A stretch of DNA of 8,607 bases from Ruminococcaceae bacterium UBA1425 (GTDB taxonomy: Bacteria; Bacillota; Clostridia; Oscillospirales; Acutalibacteraceae), in NCBI GenBank assembly GCA_002329365.1, contig DCUB01000002.1, positions 35,527-44,133 on the forward strand. Direction: 5' to 3'. A program made the position numbers and the translations under genes. This document shows, piece by piece, positions 6,322 through 8,607 of this stretch; position 1 is the stretch's first letter, and each line of letters starts with the position of its first letter. The notes beneath the pieces were generated by a model. The model was given only the letters and a program-made list of their open reading frames with translations. It ran no database searches and was not told where the DNA came from.

Positions 6322-7813
6322 CAGCCCTAAGAGAAACCATTTTACGATTATCTTTGAAAGGCTTGCCGCTGTTCTCGCCTTTTTCGCCGTTTTTTTTATT
6401 AACTCCCTGCAGGAATACGGGTGGGAGATTTTCAGGCCCGGGTTTTATACCGAGCTTGTCAGGACTGCCCTGAACGGCGGTTTCAGGTCGGCTCTTATGT
6501 TTCTCGCTTTTTTTGTTTTCGTCATAGTCTGCATGTTTCTGTCTTACAGATACTGGCTTAAAACTTATTTTTACATAGAGAGTACAGACTTCATTTACAA
6601 GCGAAATACCTTGTTTAAGGTTGATTCGCGCCTGCCTGTTCAGAACATAGCCACGGTCAATGTAGAAAGAAACATTTTTGAAAGATTTGTAGGCACAGCG
6701 AAGGTTAAAATCGACCTTAACTCGTCAAGAACGGCAAGCAAAACGGATTTCAAGTTTGTACTAAAGCGCGAAGACGCACTTTCGCTCAAGGAGGCTCTTT
6801 TATCTATAAAGGCGCGGCAGTCGGCAGACGCCGCCAATCCTGAAAATTTAAGTCCCGAAGCGTCTTCCGTATCAGCGGCTCCAAGCGAAGTACGGCGGCG
6901 CTTAATCACCTTTACAGCCGCCGAGGCTTTCCGCCACAAGCTGCTGTCGTTTCCCATAATCCAATCGGTAATATCCGTAATGCTTATTGTCGTTCTTCCC
7001 ATGCTTAAAATCAGAAGCGATTCGAGCATGAACAGGATGTTGTTTCTTTTGCTGATTGCCGTGGGCGGCAGCGTATTATCAATCGTCAAAGGCGCGTTTG
7101 ACCTCGGCAACTACACCGTAGAACAGGACAGCAAGATGCTTTACATAAACTGCGGCTTGCTTAACAAGCGCAACTATGCTTTCGAGCGCGGGAAGATAAA
7201 CGCCGTTATCATAAACGAGCCCGTTCTTTCGAGGCTTTTCGGGCTTTGCTCCGTCAGCCTCGCCGTTGTCGGCTTCGGAAACGAAAAAAACGAAACCACT
7301 CACCTTTCGTTAACGGTCAAAAAGAAAAGAGCCATAGAAATCATTTCCGAATGCGTTCCCGACTTCGTCTGCAAAGCGCAAAGCGTAAGAGCCCATCCGT
7401 TTTCGCTTTTTGTCTCCGTCCTGCGCGCTATCTTCTGGGGGGCGGCAACAATGTTACTCGGATTTTTTTACAACTACGCATATATCATGGCGGCAGCCGT
7501 TTTCGTTTTGCTTTTAATCGGAGCTGTTACGGAGTTCGCGGGCAAATATTATGCCGCCGACGAAAATATAATTTATTACTCCGGCGGCATTTTTAACAGA
7601 AGCCAAGGAATGTTCAAATACGAAAATATTCAGGACGTAAGAATAAAAACCAACATATTTTTAAGAAAAGCAAACCTCGGCAGAATGAGCTTTTCGATTC
7701 TTTCGGCGGCAGCCATGAAAAAGCACAAAACAGGCTTGTTTGACATCTCACTTTTTGATAAAGCGGCGGACAGGGTTGTGGAGGCCGAGGACAAGAGTTC
7801 GCTTTTACTGTAA
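6314..7813 (+). CDS. Multi-bPH2-domain membrane protein (YdbT-like)
   Basis: This is a complete 499-residue protein made of three repeats of a hydrophobic pair followed by a PH-like domain. Hydrophobic segments lie at about 14-32 and 59-78, then 211-231 and 241-261, then 364-384 and 388-408. The PH-like domains are at about 82-165 (SRLPVQNIATVNVERNIFER is its most typical stretch), 265-345 (GKINAVIINEPVLSRLFGLC) and 410-490 (MFKYENIQDVRIKTNIFLRK). The first linker (about 168-195) is rich in alanine, serine and proline and probably flexible. This matches the architecture of B. subtilis YdbT, which accompanies YdbS. The gene overlaps its YdbS-like neighbour by eight bases and has an AAAGGGG site (6298-6304) nine bases before the ATG. 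The PH domains probably mediate protein-protein contacts at the membrane (inference). I see no T-rich terminator after the stop; the nearest hairpin is the repeat at 7836-7865. Confidence 0.9.
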   Translation: MFDSPKRNHFTIIFERLAAVLAFFAVFFINSLQEYGWEIFRPGFYTELVRTALNGGFRSALMFLAFFVFVIVCMFLSYRYWLKTYFYIESTDFIYKRNTLFKVDSRLPVQNIATVNVERNIFERFVGTAKVKIDLNSSRTASKTDFKFVLKREDALSLKEALLSIKARQSADAANPENLSPEASSVSAAPSEVRRRLITFTAAEAFRHKLLSFPIIQSVISVMLIVVLPMLKIRSDSSMNRMLFLLLIAVGGSVLSIVKGAFDLGNYTVEQDSKMLYINCGLLNKRNYAFERGKINAVIINEPVLSRLFGLCSVSLAVVGFGNEKNETTHLSLTVKKKRAIEIISECVPDFVCKAQSVRAHPFSLFVSVLRAIFWGAATMLLGFFYNYAYIMAAAVFVLLLIGAVTEFAGKYYAADENIIYYSGGIFNRSQGMFKYENIQDVRIKTNIFLRKANLGRMSFSILSAAAMKKHKTGLFDISLFDKAADRVVEAEDKSSLLL

Positions 7814-7835
7814 TATAGGCGCTGTAAAAAAACTT

Positions 7836-7865
7836 GAATCGGAACGGTCAAGACCGTTTCCCTGC
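7836..7865 (-). repeat. Palindromic repeat copy 1 (minus orientation)
   Basis: The stem pairs GGAACGGTC (7841-7849) with GACCGTTTC (7852-7860) around AA; one pair is G/T on the DNA, a wobble if transcribed. On the minus strand the flank reads AGGGAAACGG, matching copies 2 and 3. It begins 22 bases after the stop of the YdbT-like gene, so it may act as a 3'-end stem in the message. Confidence 0.75.
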
Positions 7866-7901
7866 AAATGTTAGTTTCTCCATAGTTTGGGAAAATGAAA
7901 T

Positions 7902-7929
7902 GTAGGGAGTTGTCTTGACCGTTCGTAGT
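7902..7929 (+). repeat. Palindromic repeat copy 2 (decayed)
   Basis: The copy starts GTAGGGAGTTGTC and continues TTGACCGTTCGTAGTTT, aligning with copy 3. Its left arm differs at several positions and one C is missing from the right end, so pairing is partial, with wobbles and mismatches. It seems to be a degenerated member of the family. Confidence 0.65.
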
Positions 7930-7959
7930 TTTGTTACAGACTTATTTTGTTTATAATAC

Positions 7960-7973
7960 TTAACAATTGTTAA
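7960..7973. repeat. 14-bp perfect palindrome in the convergent gap
   Basis: TTAACAATTGTTAA is self-complementary without a loop. It follows a TATAAT hexamer (7952-7957) by two bases, the same arrangement as at the transporter promoter, but no good -35 element or downstream gene is evident. The -35 candidate TTGTTA (7931-7936) matches four of six bases at a short 15-base spacing. Confidence 0.4.
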
Positions 7974-8040
7974 ATGTCGGCACTTATAATATCGCAAAAA
8001 AAAACAATGACGAAATCTCACATGAATTTTCAATTTCAGC

Positions 8041-8067
8041 GTAGGGAACGGTCTTGACCGTTCCGTA
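8041..8067 (+). repeat. Palindromic repeat copy 3 (best palindrome)
   Basis: GGAACGGTC (8045-8053) and GACCGTTCC (8056-8064) form a perfect 9-bp stem around TT. Outside it, after a G/G mismatch, TA (8042-8043) pairs with TA (8066-8067). The leading GTAGGGAACG is the exact inverse of the end of copy 4. Confidence 0.85.
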
Positions 8068-8136
8068 GTTTCATGAAACATAAACGGAACACTACATCAT
8101 ATTTTAATCAAATGATAAATCTGTTTTCAGTCGTTT

Positions 8137-8163
8137 TACGGAACGCATGAATGCGTTCCCTAC
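8137..8163 (-). repeat. Palindromic repeat copy 4 (variant with changed inner stem)
   Basis: GGAACGCAT (8140-8148) pairs perfectly with ATGCGTTCC (8151-8159) around GA, and TA flanks both ends beyond a C/C mismatch. Outer bases are those of copy 3, but the three innermost base pairs differ on both arms, so the stem is kept while its sequence has changed. It lies 14 bases beyond the ferredoxin stop codon. Confidence 0.85.
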
Positions 8164-8177
8164 TATCATTACCGTGC

Positions 8178-8607
8178 TTATTCTTCGTAAGTAACGATAA
8201 TCGCGTCTTTTTTGCATTTAGTAGCGCAAAGGCCGCATTTAATGCATTTGCTTTGGTCGATTGTAAACGGCTCTTTAATTTTGCCCTGAGGGGCTTTTGT
8301 AACGCATGCCCTTGCGCACAGCGAGCAGCCTATGCACCTGTCGCGGTCAATGGTTACGCTGATTATTCTTCTGTGTCCCGGGGCGGGCGATATGGCGTTG
8401 TTCGGGCATATATCAATACACTGCCCGCAGCCGAGGCAGCCTTCAGAGTCGATATAATATTTCTGTTTGCCGGAATCAGTTGGAACAGGTATGCCGAAAA
8501 GGCATATGTAGGCGCACGCGCCGCAGCCCACGCACTTGGACGCATCAATGATGCTGTTCTCGGTGTCCGTGGCGCCCACGGGACAGACGTACAGGCACAG
8601 GCAATCC
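8178..8607 (-). CDS. 4Fe-4S polyferredoxin, truncated by window end
   Basis: The gene ends with TAA at 8178-8180 and its frame stays open to the right edge, so the 5' end is missing; about 142 residues are visible. The GTG at 8579 is not the start, because cysteine-rich coding continues upstream (DCLCLYVCPVGATDTEN). Four complete C-x2-C-x2-C-x3-C motifs follow: CVGCGACAYIC, CLGCGQCIDIC, CIGCSLCARAC and CIKCGLCATKC, each able to hold one [4Fe-4S] cluster. Only the second has proline right after the last cysteine; the others have L, V and K, which is less usual. The edge segment shows C-x-C-x3-C-P, part of a further, possibly atypical motif. The protein probably passes electrons in an anaerobic redox complex; whether it is a stand-alone ferredoxin or a subunit such as an RnfB-like or oxidoreductase subunit cannot be decided here. 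Confidence 0.9.
   Translation of the reverse strand, partial: DCLCLYVCPVGATDTENSIIDASKCVGCGACAYICLFGIPVPTDSGKQKYYIDSEGCLGCGQCIDICPNNAISPAPGHRRIISVTIDRDRCIGCSLCARACVTKAPQGKIKEPFTIDQSKCIKCGLCATKCKKDAIIVTYEE

Larger units (their letters stand above)
7814..8177. other. AT-rich gap between convergent genes, filled with palindromic repeats
   Basis: These 364 bases lie after the stop of the YdbT-like gene and after the stop of the minus-strand ferredoxin gene. I see no convincing gene. The open frame on the minus strand at 7848-8081 runs through two repeat copies, lacks any recognisable domain and has no good ribosome site. The region contains four copies of a palindromic repeat, a 14-bp palindrome at 7960-7973, two TATAAT hexamers (7952-7957 and 7985-7990) and a run of nine A at 7996-8004. 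No stem with a proper T tract was found for either flanking gene. Confidence 0.7.

Noticed and set aside
7996..8004. Run of nine A as a minus-strand terminator T tract
   Set aside because: On the minus strand the bases before it form only a weak GAAAT/ATTTC stem with a long loop, not a GC-rich hairpin.
7848..8081. 77-residue open frame on the minus strand in the convergent gap
   Set aside because: It runs through palindromic repeat copies, has no recognisable domain or good ribosome site, and its composition (many K, R, T, Y, F) fits translated AT-rich non-coding DNA.
7836..8163. The repeats as a CRISPR array
   Set aside because: Copies are in both orientations, differ in sequence, are irregularly spaced (about 66 to 140 bases apart) and have no cas genes nearby.
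8577..8579. GTG as the start of the ferredoxin
   Set aside because: The frame continues upstream with cysteine-rich coding sequence (DCLCLYVCP) to the window edge, so the GTG is an internal valine codon.

Overview
The window looks like chromosomal DNA of an anaerobic, low-to-mid-GC Firmicute of the clostridial kind (inference). The reasons are strong AAGGAGG-type ribosome binding sites, near-consensus SigA-type promoters, an ArgT/GlnH-type lipoprotein transporter, a YdbS/YdbT-like PH-domain pair, and anaerobe-type genes: a PaaK-like CoA ligase paired with an ACT protein, and a multi-cluster ferredoxin. Nothing in it is a complete mobile element, phage, CRISPR array or RNA gene. I see no obviously new multi-gene system.

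Layout. Positions 1-1607 (+): the 3' part of a PaaK-like phenylacetate/aryl-CoA ligase, then a two-ACT-domain protein, then a GNAT acetyltransferase, closely spaced like one transcription unit. A strong bidirectional terminator hairpin at 1621-1655 separates this unit from the converging gene. Positions 1674-4117 (-): a complete polar amino acid ABC importer in the order binding lipoprotein, permease, ATPase, with an ATGA overlap between the last two. Positions 4118-4330: a compact divergent control region with two consensus promoters back to back and three perfect inverted repeats, two of them at the predicted transcription starts. Positions 4331-7813 (+): a CNNM/CorC (TlyC-like) membrane protein followed by two bacterial-PH-domain membrane proteins, tightly packed as one probable operon. 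Positions 7814-8177: a 364-base AT-rich gap between convergent genes, holding four copies of a palindromic repeat whose stem shows compensatory changes. Positions 8178-8607 (-): the 3' part of a polyferredoxin running off the window.

How the genes work together. The ABC genes form one importer: the lipoprotein captures an amino acid, the permease carries it and the ATPase drives it. The CNNM and PH proteins are all membrane proteins and probably act in cation or envelope homeostasis; in Bacillus subtilis the ydbS-ydbT relatives belong to the SigW envelope-stress regulon. The PaaK-ACT pair fits aryl-acid or amino-acid-derived CoA ester metabolism. The most interesting non-coding structures are the covarying repeat family at 7836-8163, including a 123-bp unit with 10-bp terminal inverted repeats, and the palindrome-studded divergent promoter region.
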